DNA of 64,000 nucleotides, taken from positions 62,001 through 126,000 of the forward strand of contig CAVKGV010000003.1 of NCBI GenBank assembly GCA_963656065.1, written 5' to 3'. Below are positions 19,035 to 27,879 of this stretch, piece after piece (the first letter of the stretch is position 1; each line of letters begins with the position of its first letter). Under the pieces are notes generated by a model. The model was not told the origin of the DNA and ran no database searches. It saw only the letters and a program-made list of their open reading frames with translations. The position numbers and the translations under genes were made by a program. Source of the stretch: Hallerella sp963656065 (GTDB lineage: Bacteria; Fibrobacterota; Fibrobacteria; Fibrobacterales; Fibrobacteraceae).

Positions 19035-19897
19035 GACTTCCTTTTCGAGAAGAAGATTCCAACAAGGCGACTTTTGGCAATGTCCTGAATATCGCCGGTT
19101 CCCTGAATTACCGGGGAGCCGCCTACCTTTCCTCGGTGTCTGCGCTTCGGGTCGGAGCCGGATACGTAACGCTCGCCGCGATTCCTCCCGTCATTGAAGC
19201 GGTCGCAGCCCAGATGCCCGACGCTGTTTTTTTGCCGCTTCCGCAGACCGGGCCGATTCTTTCCAGGGAAGCCGTCTCCATCATCGGAAACATTTTGAAG
19301 CCTTCGACCGTTTGCGTCTTTGGCTGCGGAATCTCCGCCATCGGGATTTCTTTTGAAGACTTGACAAAAATCGTCAATCAAATTCTTTCGCTGTTCATCA
19401 AGCAAAAAATCTTTTGCGTTCTCGATGCCGACGCTCTCAATGCGCTTTCCCACTCTTCCGAAACGTTTCGGTTTGACGGTCGGGCCGTGATGACGCCGCA
19501 TCCCAAGGAACTTTCCCGTCTGCTGCACACCGATATAGAAAACGTTCAAAAGAACCGCATCGACGCTGCCCGGGAAGCTTCCCAAAAATTTGGAGCAATC
19601 GTCCTTCTCAAGGGGCACCGAACCGTCATCGCAAACGGAAACGCCATTCACATCAACGAAACGGGAAATTCCGCGCTTGCCAAGGCCGGTTCTGGCGACT
19701 GCCTCACCGGAATCATCGCCGGACTTTTGGCCCAAAAGATGGAACCTTTTGATGCAGCGGTTCTCGGCGCAAAGCTCCACGGCATCGCCGGAGAAATCGC
19801 CTCTGCAGAACTTTCGGAATATGGAGTTCTCGCTTCGGATTTGCCGCGCTACATTCCACAAGCGATTAAGAAAATTCAGAGCGAAGAAATCAGCTGA
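19031..19897 (+). CDS. nnrD: ADP-dependent (S)-NAD(P)H-hydrate dehydratase (NnrD / YjeF C-terminal type)
   Basis: A repair enzyme that dehydrates damaged NAD(P)HX back to NAD(P)H using ADP. The ribokinase-like fold is shown by GNVLNIAGSLNYRGAAYLSS near the N-terminus, AVMTPHPKELSRLL in the middle and GNSALAKAGSGDCLTGIIAGLLAQ, the family nucleotide-binding signature, near residues 215-240. There is no N-terminal epimerase (NnrE) domain, so this is the stand-alone 288-residue form. The start overlaps the ispD stop as ATGA. The 3' end overlaps a convergent gene by 22 bp. Confidence 0.93.
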   Translation: MRLPFREEDSNKATFGNVLNIAGSLNYRGAAYLSSVSALRVGAGYVTLAAIPPVIEAVAAQMPDAVFLPLPQTGPILSREAVSIIGNILKPSTVCVFGCGISAIGISFEDLTKIVNQILSLFIKQKIFCVLDADALNALSHSSETFRFDGRAVMTPHPKELSRLLHTDIENVQKNRIDAAREASQKFGAIVLLKGHRTVIANGNAIHINETGNSALAKAGSGDCLTGIIAGLLAQKMEPFDAAVLGAKLHGIAGEIASAELSEYGVLASDLPRYIPQAIKKIQSEEIS

Positions 19898-20547
19898 TCC
19901 ATTGCCGCAAAGCAGGCGTCGGCGCGTTCTTCGTTCTGTTTAAAATTCATGGCCGGTTCTTCAATCCGGAACATCGGAAATTCCCCAAAGACATCTTCGC
20001 GATTTTTCGGATAGCAGCCTTTGCGCACAAAATAAATTCCATAAAGAACCGGAAGCACTTCGGCATTCAACTCAATGAAAAAGTCCATCGGAGAAATCCC
20101 AGCCTGGACTTTTGTCCATTCCCCGAGCAAATGCAATTTTCGATTTTTCAGTTCCCGTTTACATTCCAAACGCAAAGAAAGATCATCCGGGATAAAATCC
20201 GCCAGCGGAGCCGCTCCGAACAAAGGAGCGTTTTTCTGTGAAATGTGCAAAAATTCCAGCGGATAATCCGTCAGATTCGTTTGTATAAAACTTTCGGAAA
20301 AGAAAAATCCGAATTTTAGATTGTCCGCATTCATTTTTCGCTTCAAACGGTGCAGCAGAGAAAGATCGCTCGGGCGAACATCCTTGAAAATAAAGCTGAC
20401 CTGCCACGATTCGTGAAGTGCGTCAAAGCCTTCATAGAGGCAATTCCCATGCAAGAATGCACTCTTTAAATTGTCCCCCAGAGCCTCGTGAAAATTTTCG
20501 CCCCAGGAAGAGCCGATGATTTCTTGCAAAGTCAAGCACTTTTTCAT
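19876..20547 (-). CDS. Conserved hypothetical, possible nucleotidyltransferase-fold protein
   Basis: A 223-residue cytosolic protein with no signal or membrane segment. The layout SAFLHGNCLYEGFDALHESWQVSFIFKD followed by DYPLEFLHISQKNAPLFG resembles small predicted nucleotidyltransferase-like proteins, which carry a '-DVFPIEFLDIK-LYG' segment. The paired catalytic acidic residues typical of active enzymes are not obvious, so this is a weak fold-level guess. The ATG starts 2 nt after the TPM gene's stop, which makes this the last gene of a minus-strand operon. A longer upstream frame extends into that neighbour and is rejected. Confidence 0.6.
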   Translation of the reverse strand: MKKCLTLQEIIGSSWGENFHEALGDNLKSAFLHGNCLYEGFDALHESWQVSFIFKDVRPSDLSLLHRLKRKMNADNLKFGFFFSESFIQTNLTDYPLEFLHISQKNAPLFGAAPLADFIPDDLSLRLECKRELKNRKLHLLGEWTKVQAGISPMDFFIELNAEVLPVLYGIYFVRKGCYPKNREDVFGEFPMFRIEEPAMNFKQNEERADACFAAMDQLISSL

Positions 20548-20548
20548 T

Positions 20549-21202
20549 TTAATCTCCAAATCCAGAATTAAACTTTTGGTGGGGAAAGCCGCCGAAGTCC
20601 CGAATTTTCCCACGTCTTTCCGCTTGGGAGCTCTGGCGTACAAAATAAGCGTATGCGATAACAACCGCGGCAAGCACGATGAATATCAAGATCCACGCCA
20701 TGGTCGGAATCCCGTCTTCTGTCGGGCGCGGCATCGGCGAGAGCAAACGGACATCATTCAACCGGGCAACGTTTTTTGAAAGTTCCGCTCCGAACACAAG
20801 GATTCCGTGTCCATAATTTTCCTTGCGAAATTCGGGCAATAGATATTTTTGCGCCAAACGTTCCGCGGCATCCGGGGAGATCCACTTCACAGCCTCTGGC
20901 GACATTTTAAACGCGCGGTGATGCGCCGAACCGTCAAAGAAAATAACCGCAAGCAGGGAATTTTCTTTCGTCTTCTCCCTGCACAGCGAATCGGCAAATG
21001 CGGCGGCATCCCGAACTTCTCCGCTCGCCGTATAGAGATAGAGCGAAAAGCCTGTCTTCGCATGCAGCTCTTCAACGATTGCCAGATAAGAATTTCTTTC
21101 GTTTTCCGAAAGGAACTTTCCAAAATCTTCGATGAAGCTTTTCTGTTCATCCGCAAGCAGGGAAACCGTCAAAACCAAAAACAACGCTAGAAGTCTTTTC
21201 AC
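20549..21202 (-). CDS. TPM-domain protein, secreted and membrane-anchored
   Basis: A signal peptide (MKRLLALFLVLTVSLLADE) leads into a TPM domain at about residues 22-145 (LSENERNSYLAIVEELHAKTGFSLYLYT, then SLLAVIFFDGSAHH). A single transmembrane helix (IPTMAWILIFIVLAAVVIAYAYF) and a short basic/Gly-rich tail follow. TPM proteins have been tied to photosystem II repair in plants and are of unknown role in most bacteria. The domain would face the periplasm. The start is GTG, overlapping the upstream stop as GTGA, in a chain of overlapping genes. Confidence 0.82.
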   Translation of the reverse strand: MKRLLALFLVLTVSLLADEQKSFIEDFGKFLSENERNSYLAIVEELHAKTGFSLYLYTASGEVRDAAAFADSLCREKTKENSLLAVIFFDGSAHHRAFKMSPEAVKWISPDAAERLAQKYLLPEFRKENYGHGILVFGAELSKNVARLNDVRLLSPMPRPTEDGIPTMAWILIFIVLAAVVIAYAYFVRQSSQAERRGKIRDFGGFPHQKFNSGFGD

Positions 21203-22416
21203 TTTTTCTGTCCTTTACATAACGGAAGAAGGGCTGTTCGAATTTCTTCCGGTCTGATTTTTTGAATTGCGTTTTTTTGAGCACGCAATTCCGAAGCCCC
21301 CGTTCCTCTTATCCGCTTAGAAAACGTCGCCGAATTCCCAACAAATTCCACGAGGAATTCCTCCCGAACGACCTGCTGCGAATTTCCTTCAAATACATCC
21401 CGCTTTTCAGAATTCATCCGAAGGCGAATGTTCTCCGCATTCTTTTTTGATTGGAAGCCGGCTTTCAAAAGCAATTCTTTTCCGATTGCACAGATCTCGG
21501 CATTTTCTGAACAGACGAACGAAACAGCACATACCTGATTTTTTGAAAAATAATTTATACGCAATTCAAGATTTGAATTTTCCCGATTGAACTTCGGGCA
21601 TCGGATTTGGAAAACAATTTCATGATTTCCCGGGATAAGTTTTTCGACATCCAAGAAAAAACTCGCGATTCCCATCGAATCCGTTTTTGCCGTCCAAACA
21701 TTTTTGCCGTCAATCGAAGCCGTCACTGCCAAATTTTTCACAGCGCCCTGCGAGTTTTTTACAAGAACTGAAATCGAATCGTTCAAACGAGGAACGGATG
21801 ATTCGCCCTGCCCGGCAAAGGATATTTTCAAGTCCTTGATCGCTTCCGCCAATCCATCCGTCAAGCGGGAAATGTCCACGCCAAAACGAAACGATTCATC
21901 GAGCGATTCAAAAATCGCAATTCGGTCATAGATTTTTTTGAACTTTCCCTGCAAGAGTTCCAAACTTTCAAGCGTTTGCAGAGCATCGTCGAACCGTTGC
22001 TGGGCAACGAAAGATTCCATTTTCCCTTTTAATTCCAGAGCGTCCTTTTGAATCTGGCGAAGTTCCCGCCGAGAATTTTCCGTCGCCTTTTCCGTATCAA
22101 AAACCGCTGTTGATTTCCATCGTCCATCCGAGAGTTTTTCCCGATGAAAATCTACTCCGTTCAACATAACATCGGATTGGACATTAATTTGTTCGGAATA
22201 ATTTGTATGCAATTCCGATTGTCCTTTTCCAGAAACTTCGCTTTTTATCGTCTGATGCGAGGCATTCACACGAGCCTGGATTTGAAACGCAATCCCTGAC
22301 AAAGCCTGCCTATCCGCATCCTCCGCGGAAACGCTCGACACGGCTTCAAACGAAACGACACGCGCTTCGCATAGCACAAATCCAACAAGAAAAATTCCCC
22401 AAAAAAAGCGAATCAT
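21199..22416 (-). CDS. Secreted protein with LPP20-like N-terminal region
   Basis: A 405-residue exported protein (signal MIRFFWGIFLVGFVLCEA). Residues 20-110 (SAEDADRQALSGIAFQIQARVNAS) resemble the LPP20 lipoprotein family, in which alternating Ala/Asp-rich helices precede a beta hairpin. A coiled-coil-like segment (RRELRQIQKDALELKGKMES) follows. The centre is beta-rich (an Ig-like DSISVLVKNSQGAVKNLAVTA part), and the C-terminal 100 residues again look LPP20/FlgT-like. The ATG overlaps the preceding lipoprotein stop as TGATG. The function is unknown. Its neighbour has a similar architecture, so the two may act together in the envelope. Confidence 0.65.
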   Translation of the reverse strand: MIRFFWGIFLVGFVLCEARVVSFEAVSSVSAEDADRQALSGIAFQIQARVNASHQTIKSEVSGKGQSELHTNYSEQINVQSDVMLNGVDFHREKLSDGRWKSTAVFDTEKATENSRRELRQIQKDALELKGKMESFVAQQRFDDALQTLESLELLQGKFKKIYDRIAIFESLDESFRFGVDISRLTDGLAEAIKDLKISFAGQGESSVPRLNDSISVLVKNSQGAVKNLAVTASIDGKNVWTAKTDSMGIASFFLDVEKLIPGNHEIVFQIRCPKFNRENSNLELRINYFSKNQVCAVSFVCSENAEICAIGKELLLKAGFQSKKNAENIRLRMNSEKRDVFEGNSQQVVREEFLVEFVGNSATFSKRIRGTGASELRAQKNAIQKIRPEEIRTALLPLCKGQKK

Positions 22417-23333
22417 CAATCCAGTTCCAAAATCAGGAGCTTTTGAACGAGATTGTCTTTTTTCACGGCAAACGAAGTTCCGAGAGTCTGGCGAATCGCT
22501 TCATAGACTTCATAGACATCCGCACATTCCTCGGGCTTGACATAGACCGTAAAATCGGCAGTCTTTTCCGTCATCGCATTGGTCAGGACTTTGGCAAAAC
22601 GTTGTTTCAAAAGGCGCGTGACCCGATTGTACAAAGCCTCTTCATCACCCCGATTTAATTTTAGAATGACTTTATAGGGAACGCCGATTTTGGAATCTTC
22701 TTCAAAGTAAGCCAGAATTTTTCTTTCTAAACCGGGCATCGCCTTGTGCATGGCGCTTGCGACAAGTTCTTCCTTTCGCGTCCCATTGTCGTTGACCGTC
22801 GCCGTCTGCGTCCCGAGCATCCGTCCCGACGTAGATTCATAGGCGCTCAAATTTGCGAGAATCTGTCCACGATGGATATCGCTTGTGAACTTGATATAGA
22901 CATCCGCACCAAAAGAAAGGCTCGCGATGTAGGATAAATCCTCGTCCTGTTCAGAAATATCGCTTTGAAGCGCAATCGCATCGTTGAGAAGAGAAGACGC
23001 TTCGATCGATTTCACCGAATAACGTTTTTCCGTCAAGTACCCGTTGATAGCGCTCGCTGCAGCACGCGCCAAGGCATCCCGATTCAAGACTTCCAGGCTC
23101 TGGTTTAAATTTTTTGTCCCTGCCGGAAGAACCATCACCGAAGGTTTCTGGATGGAATTCTTTTTCTCCGCCACGGGAGCGGAAATCGGGCCTGCGGACT
23201 CGGGATGGCGTTCCGAAAATTCACGGGAATTTTTTTTCAGTTCCGCTTCGACATCGACTTCTTGCAGCTTGGGATTAGCGGCACAAGCGATAAAAAGGGA
23301 AAGGGATAAAAAGACAGCAACCAGTCGAATCAT
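22416..23333 (-). CDS. Lipoprotein, DUF6175-like, envelope protein of unknown role
   Basis: A 305-residue lipoprotein (MIRLVAVFLSLSLFIACAAN). After a charged linker, residues 65-180 (KPSVMVLPAGTKNLNQSLEV to GADVYIKFTSDI) form an alpha/beta domain resembling DUF6175, a family related to curli-assembly and TolB-N-type domains. The C-terminal 90 residues repeat a similar pattern. The ATG is chosen because it has GAGGG 6 nt upstream and begins the signal peptide. An ATG 7 codons earlier lacks both. It is the first gene of a four-gene overlapping set, 36 nt after dinB, and a TATATTTTG promoter element lies between. Confidence 0.68.
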   Translation of the reverse strand: MIRLVAVFLSLSLFIACAANPKLQEVDVEAELKKNSREFSERHPESAGPISAPVAEKKNSIQKPSVMVLPAGTKNLNQSLEVLNRDALARAAASAINGYLTEKRYSVKSIEASSLLNDAIALQSDISEQDEDLSYIASLSFGADVYIKFTSDIHRGQILANLSAYESTSGRMLGTQTATVNDNGTRKEELVASAMHKAMPGLERKILAYFEEDSKIGVPYKVILKLNRGDEEALYNRVTRLLKQRFAKVLTNAMTEKTADFTVYVKPEECADVYEVYEAIRQTLGTSFAVKKDNLVQKLLILELD

Positions 23334-23351
23334 AAAAGCCCTCGATAATAT

Positions 23352-23360
23352 CAAAATATA
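23352..23360 (-). promoter_or_regulatory. TATATTTTG promoter element between dinB and the lipoprotein operon
   Basis: On the minus strand TATATTTTG matches TAnnTTTG with one extra T. It is followed 18 nt later by the lipoprotein ATG, with GAGGG as ribosome-binding site. It would let the four envelope genes be transcribed apart from uvrC-dinB. Confidence 0.45.
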
Positions 23361-23368
23361 AAAAAGAG

Positions 23369-24442
23369 TTAGAATAAATTCATTTGCAGTTGGTTTCCGT
23401 CACAATCGGAGTTTCCCAGCCGGATTCCCAGCCCGAGCAGACGAACTTTTCGCGAAAAATCGCAACGTTCCCGAAGGAGCGTGGAAAAACGAAGCAAGGA
23501 TACATCCGTAAAAGCGCGTTCAATGGTCGTCGTCTTGAAATCCGCATACTTGATTTTTACAAAGCAATGATATTCGGGAAATGTTTTTTTAGACTCCCGC
23601 TCAATAAAACGCCTGGCGCGCCGTAAAAATTCAAAATAGAGAACCCGAAGTTCTTCGTCGCATTTTTCGATGCCAAAAATATCCTGCGGGAAAGTATTTT
23701 CCGTCGAAATGGATTTTCGCACCCGCGACGTGACAACAGACCGCTCATCGATTCCTCGAGAAAAATCGTAAAGCGTTTCGCCAAAGCTTCCAAAATCCCG
23801 CACAAGTTCGCTCCGCGAAAAAGGAAGAATGTCTTTGCACAGGACAAGCCCTTTTGCGGAAAGCTTTTTACCGCAAGCCTTGCCGACGCCAGGAATTTTT
23901 TCAAGCGGCAGTTCCCGCGTAAAGCTTTCCACATTTTCCGGGCTAATCGTAAACTGGCCATCCGGTTTATTCCAGTCGCTTGCGACCTTGGCGAGGAATT
24001 TGTTCGGCGCAATTCCCGCACTCGCCGTAAGCCCACCGCATTCCGAAAAAATCGCTTCGCGGATTTCCTTGGCGATGAGAGAAGCGGAACCGTTTTGCGT
24101 GTCGCTTCCGGTCACATCCAAAAAAGCTTCGTCTAGGCTCAAGCCTTCGACACGGCTCGTGTAGCGGTGGAAGATTTTAAAAATATTTTCGGATTCTGCC
24201 TTGTAGGACGGCATATCAACGGGAAGCAGAACAAGTTGCGGGCAACGGCGGAATGCCTGAAAAGTGGACATCGCCGAATGAAGCCCGAATTTCCGCGCCG
24301 GGTAATTGCACGTCGAAAGCACTCCTCGCTCCTCGACCGTTCCGCCCACAGCCATCGGAACATTTTTCAGCTCCGGACGTTTGCGCATTTCGATGGAAGC
24401 GTAGAAACAATCCATATCGATGTGGATTATCTTGCGTATCAC
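23369..24442 (-). CDS. dinB: DNA polymerase IV (Y-family, DinB)
   Basis: An error-prone translesion polymerase. The palm carboxylates are visible as HIDMDCFYASIE (D9, D11) and LSLDEAFLD (D104, E105). The little-finger domain occupies about residues 240-345. The C-terminus ends QLQMNLF, a good beta-clamp binding motif. The 357-residue length is normal. The start is GTG with GGAG upstream and overlaps the uvrC stop by 4 bp, so two DNA-damage genes are translationally coupled. Confidence 0.95.
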   Translation of the reverse strand: MIRKIIHIDMDCFYASIEMRKRPELKNVPMAVGGTVEERGVLSTCNYPARKFGLHSAMSTFQAFRRCPQLVLLPVDMPSYKAESENIFKIFHRYTSRVEGLSLDEAFLDVTGSDTQNGSASLIAKEIREAIFSECGGLTASAGIAPNKFLAKVASDWNKPDGQFTISPENVESFTRELPLEKIPGVGKACGKKLSAKGLVLCKDILPFSRSELVRDFGSFGETLYDFSRGIDERSVVTSRVRKSISTENTFPQDIFGIEKCDEELRVLYFEFLRRARRFIERESKKTFPEYHCFVKIKYADFKTTTIERAFTDVSLLRFSTLLRERCDFSRKVRLLGLGIRLGNSDCDGNQLQMNLF

Positions 24443-26280
24443 AAAATCTCCGAGCCCGGATTATACTCCGCTATTTTTTCCCGGATGAAAAGTCCGCGCT
24501 TTTTTCCGAACAGTTGCTGGATATCTTCGACCGGAGCCTTCAAAAAATCTTCACGGCTTCTGTATCTGGAAAGAATCTTGATGCGCGTTTCATCGCCGAT
24601 TCCCGGAATGTCAAGCCAGGCGACCCGCAGATCTTCCTTGCGCTTGCTCCGCTGGTAAGTAATCGCAAAGCGGTGCGCTTCGTCTCGGGCATTCTGCAAA
24701 AGTTTTAACGCGGCACTTGTCCGATGCAACACAATCGATGGTCTGTCATCGGGAAAAACGATTTCTTCAAGACGCTTGGCAAGTCCTATCAACGGAAGCT
24801 CAGCATGTCCCAGACTTTTTAGAATTTCCAATGTCGCATCGACCTGCCCCTTTCCGCCATCGCACACGAGCAGATCCGGCAAAGGCTTTCCCTCGCGTTC
24901 AAGCCGCGCAATGCGCCGCGAAAGGACCTCCTGCATACTCGCAAAGTCATCGACTCCGGATACCGTCTTGATGATAAACTTCCGATAGTTTCCCTTGTCC
25001 GGACGTCCGTTTTTAAAGGCGACGAGGCTTGCCACCGTATGCGTTCCCGCCAGATGGGAAATATCGACGCATTCAATGCGGAACGGCGTCCGCGAAAGAC
25101 CAAGTTCACGCTGCAAGTCAAAAACGCCCTGTTCCACTTCGTCAAAATGTTTTACCGCCGATTGCGCTTCCACCAGGAGCATTTCCGCATTTGCCAAGGC
25201 GAGCTTCATAAACTGCACGCGTTCACCGCGTTGCGGCACACCGATCGTTACTTTGTGTGTAGTCCGCTCGGAAAGTTCCAGTTCGATTTGAATCCTGTCT
25301 TCATCGGGGATCGGATTGCTGACCGCGATTTCGTTCGGAACCGTTTCCCCGTTTTCATACCAGCCCGAAAGCATTTCGCAAAGGATTTCGGATTCATCCT
25401 GATCCTGGTCGCATTCGAGTTCATAATGCCTCCGGCCAAAAATTGCTCCCTTGCGATATTCAAAGATGACCGCAGTCGCAAGGTTTCCGTTTCGGCGAAC
25501 CGCGACAACATCGAGTTTGAGCGTCGTGTCCGTCGTATCGGCCTTCTGGTTCGTATTTGTCGCCTGCAACGCTTCGATGGCATCCCGCTTTTTCGCCGCC
25601 GTTTCAAAATCCAGGTTCCTGCTCGCCTCTTCCATTTCGCGCGTCCATTTGGAAAGCAGGTCGCTCCGCCGCCCTTCGAGAATCCGCATCATTCCGTTCA
25701 CGCCTTCCGCATACTCTTCCTGGGAGCAAAGCCCGGCGCACGGTGCGAGACACCTCCCGATATGGTAATTCAGGCAAGGACGCTGCGGCTTCGAAAGCGG
25801 AAACACAAGCTTGCATTCCCGCATCTTGAACAGCCGAGCCGAAAGATCGACCAATGTCCGGAAAGCTTTCGAACTGGGAAAAGGCCCGAAACATTTATAG
25901 CGGGAACTCGCATGACGCGAAAGAAAAATCCGCGGAAAGGGGTCGCGCATATCGACTGCAATGTAGGGATAATGCTTGTCATCCTTGAGACGCACATTGT
26001 AAACCGGATGATGTTTCCGAATCAGGTTCGCTTCAAGGATGAACGCTTCCGCTTCCGTATCGGTCACAATCCATTCGATGTCCCGGATATGCGGCAGCAT
26101 GAGCATCGCCGCCCGATGTCCCGGCTTGGGCCTTCCATCGAAATAGCTGCGGACCCGACGGGAAAGCACCTTCGCCTTTCCCACGTAAATCACCTTTCCG
26201 CCGGCGTTCTTCATCAGGTAAACGCCCGGACGCATCGGAAGTTCCGAAAGTCTCTTTTGAATCGCTTCGGAGAATATCAC
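24439..26280 (-). CDS. uvrC: UvrC, excinuclease ABC subunit C
   Basis: The nucleotide-excision-repair nuclease that makes both incisions around a lesion. The N-terminal GIY-YIG domain reads PGVYLMKNAGGKVIYVGKAK (residues 18-37). A Cys-containing region (CLNYHIGRCLAPCAGLC) and a UVR domain (EEASRNLDFETAAKKRDAIEAL) follow. The RNase H-like endonuclease core (ECVDISHLAGTHTVAS and LLVCDGGKGQVDA) is present, and a C-terminal helix-hairpin-helix (LDIPGIGDETRIKILSRY). The 613 residues are typical. A GTG start is used. It lies 11 nt after the outer-membrane protein gene, so it may share its transcript. Confidence 0.97.
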   Translation of the reverse strand: MIFSEAIQKRLSELPMRPGVYLMKNAGGKVIYVGKAKVLSRRVRSYFDGRPKPGHRAAMLMLPHIRDIEWIVTDTEAEAFILEANLIRKHHPVYNVRLKDDKHYPYIAVDMRDPFPRIFLSRHASSRYKCFGPFPSSKAFRTLVDLSARLFKMRECKLVFPLSKPQRPCLNYHIGRCLAPCAGLCSQEEYAEGVNGMMRILEGRRSDLLSKWTREMEEASRNLDFETAAKKRDAIEALQATNTNQKADTTDTTLKLDVVAVRRNGNLATAVIFEYRKGAIFGRRHYELECDQDQDESEILCEMLSGWYENGETVPNEIAVSNPIPDEDRIQIELELSERTTHKVTIGVPQRGERVQFMKLALANAEMLLVEAQSAVKHFDEVEQGVFDLQRELGLSRTPFRIECVDISHLAGTHTVASLVAFKNGRPDKGNYRKFIIKTVSGVDDFASMQEVLSRRIARLEREGKPLPDLLVCDGGKGQVDATLEILKSLGHAELPLIGLAKRLEEIVFPDDRPSIVLHRTSAALKLLQNARDEAHRFAITYQRSKRKEDLRVAWLDIPGIGDETRIKILSRYRSREDFLKAPVEDIQQLFGKKRGLFIREKIAEYNPGSEIL

Positions 26281-26291
26281 GGCAAAACCGC

Positions 26292-27290
26292 TCAGCGTGA
26301 CTTTTCTGTCGAAAGATCTTCTTCGGATTCCTGGATGACGTGATTTTCGACCGAATCTTTTTTCTCGGATTCCCCGATATGGAAAGACTGCTTGAAATAC
26401 AGGATGTTCGCGTTGAGCGAGCTGTTCGCGCCCAGGTTGTATCCGACAACCGGGTGGAATGTCTCGCCAAAGGCGAACGAGACTTCAAGCCCCAGCCGGA
26501 ATCCGCCGCGTCCGGAGAGGCTCACATCCGGTTTCACTTTTCCCTGGTAGGCGCCGTCCTTCGCATAAGCGTCCATCTCGCCGCTAGCGTCCATCGAAAC
26601 CGTCTGGTAGCCGAGCGAAAGCATCAGTTCCACCATCCGAACGGGCTTGTATCCAAAGACGATCGCCGTATAAGTCGTCCCGAAATCCAAATCCATCCGA
26701 CCGCTCCACTTGTCCGGAGCGTATCCGATGTAGGCGGAATTGTATCCGAAGAAAAGGCTCACGTCAAAATCCTTCAACGCAGAAGGAAGCTTGTCGATAA
26801 AGAAATGTCCAAAGCTGTGCTGGATTCCGAAAGAGAGCAGGTGATAGCCCTTCAGTTCGCTCACCGAAGGAAAGTACATGCCGCGGAAAGCAAGGCGCGT
26901 ATAGTAAAAGCCCAAACCCAGCTGGAGATACGGCAAGGTGAACACGGAAAGCCCATGCAAATCTTCGTTTCCCCCGAGACCGTAATCCGCCTTTGAACCG
27001 AAAATCGTCGGCGTCTCGCCCCAAGCTGCATGATATGAACGGTCGCCCGATTCCACGAAGGCAATCTGGAAAGGAAGTCCCGCTTCAAAGGAAAGTCCGC
27101 GATCAAGCGTCGCGCTCGAGACCCAGCTGCCGTTGAGAACCGTTCCCATATAAGTGGCGACCGGCTTCACGTAGCCTGCCCGGTTCTGATCCTTCTGGAA
27201 CGCGATCATCGAATTGTAATCGCTCGCCCACTCTGCAGAAAACGCCAAGGAAATTGCGCACAAAACAAAAAAGCAAGTCCATTTTTTCAT
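26292..27290 (-). CDS. Outer-membrane beta-barrel protein
   Basis: A signal peptide (MKKWTCFFVLCAISLAFSAEW) is followed by about 290 residues of alternating aromatic strands and turns (for example YLQLGLGFYYTRLAFRGMYF, DVSLFFGYNSAYIGY). These suggest a barrel of about 10-14 strands. The C-terminal 30 residues are a charged tail (SEKKDSVENHVIQESEED), so the usual terminal-Phe beta signal would lie before it. I recognise no family with certainty. The ATG at 27290 has TAAATTTT 5 nt upstream and no ribosome-binding site. It is the first gene of the uvrC-dinB run. Confidence 0.7.
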   Translation of the reverse strand: MKKWTCFFVLCAISLAFSAEWASDYNSMIAFQKDQNRAGYVKPVATYMGTVLNGSWVSSATLDRGLSFEAGLPFQIAFVESGDRSYHAAWGETPTIFGSKADYGLGGNEDLHGLSVFTLPYLQLGLGFYYTRLAFRGMYFPSVSELKGYHLLSFGIQHSFGHFFIDKLPSALKDFDVSLFFGYNSAYIGYAPDKWSGRMDLDFGTTYTAIVFGYKPVRMVELMLSLGYQTVSMDASGEMDAYAKDGAYQGKVKPDVSLSGRGGFRLGLEVSFAFGETFHPVVGYNLGANSSLNANILYFKQSFHIGESEKKDSVENHVIQESEEDLSTEKSR

Positions 27291-27295
27291 AGCGG

Positions 27296-27303
27296 AAAAT
27301 TTA
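27296..27303 (-). promoter_or_regulatory. TAAATTTT promoter element 5 nt before ATG
   Basis: On the minus strand TAAATTTT, a TAnnTTTG-like element, is separated from the outer-membrane protein ATG by only CCGCT. This is consistent with a leaderless transcript for the uvrC-containing unit. Confidence 0.45.
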
Positions 27304-27437
27304 GAATTTTGAGAAAGCGGGCGCGGAGAAAAACCCAAAGGAATGCACAAAAGATTCTTTCAAGTAAAAAAAATCTTAACGTTTTAATTATCACACAGAT
27401 ATCTAATTATATTAGTAATTTATATGGAGAATTACGG

Positions 27438-27878
27438 ATGAAAAGAGTACTGACCTTAATTTCATTATTCATCGCTTTCGCATTTTCCTCGGAAATTTGC
27501 AACGCAAACAATTCGATGCCAGGTATTCCCGAAAAATCCTGTACACAGACGGGATATGTTTGCCATTTAGCTTTTGATGTGAACAATACGCAAAATGCCA
27601 TATCTTTTTATTTGGGAACCGATTCGCTGTGCTCCTCAATTCAGACGACATCTTTAAGTACGGTTCGAGCTTCGGACAATGTCACGACAAATCAGCTGCA
27701 TCTTTTTCTGATTGAAAGCGAACGATATCATACGGACGCTTTAACGATGACGCTCTCCGGCGCCATAGCCTTGTCTGCTTCCAACAACCGGAACTTGATC
27801 CGGGTGATTTATCACAAAGTAAATTCAACGGAATATGGCGGAATTCTCCTGCAGGCTATTTCCATCGTAGGAAATTGA
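27438..27878 (+). CDS. Small secreted protein upstream of the subtilase
   Basis: A 146-residue exported protein (signal MKRVLTLISLFIAFAFSSEI). The mature part has four Cys in its first third (CNANN, KSCTQ, YVCHL, SLCSS), possibly two disulfides, and an otherwise beta/Thr-rich body. I recognise no family. GGAG lies 8 nt before the ATG. The stop is followed 1 nt later by the protease start, so they are one operon. By position it could be a protease partner, inhibitor or substrate. This is inference only. Confidence 0.62.
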   Translation: MKRVLTLISLFIAFAFSSEICNANNSMPGIPEKSCTQTGYVCHLAFDVNNTQNAISFYLGTDSLCSSIQTTSLSTVRASDNVTTNQLHLFLIESERYHTDALTMTLSGAIALSASNNRNLIRVIYHKVNSTEYGGILLQAISIVGN

Positions 27879-27879
27879 G

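Noticed and set aside
25039..26343. Plus-strand open frame opposite uvrC, and a similar one opposite nrdD at 36327-37655
   Set aside because: Both oppose unmistakable conserved genes and show no family motifs.
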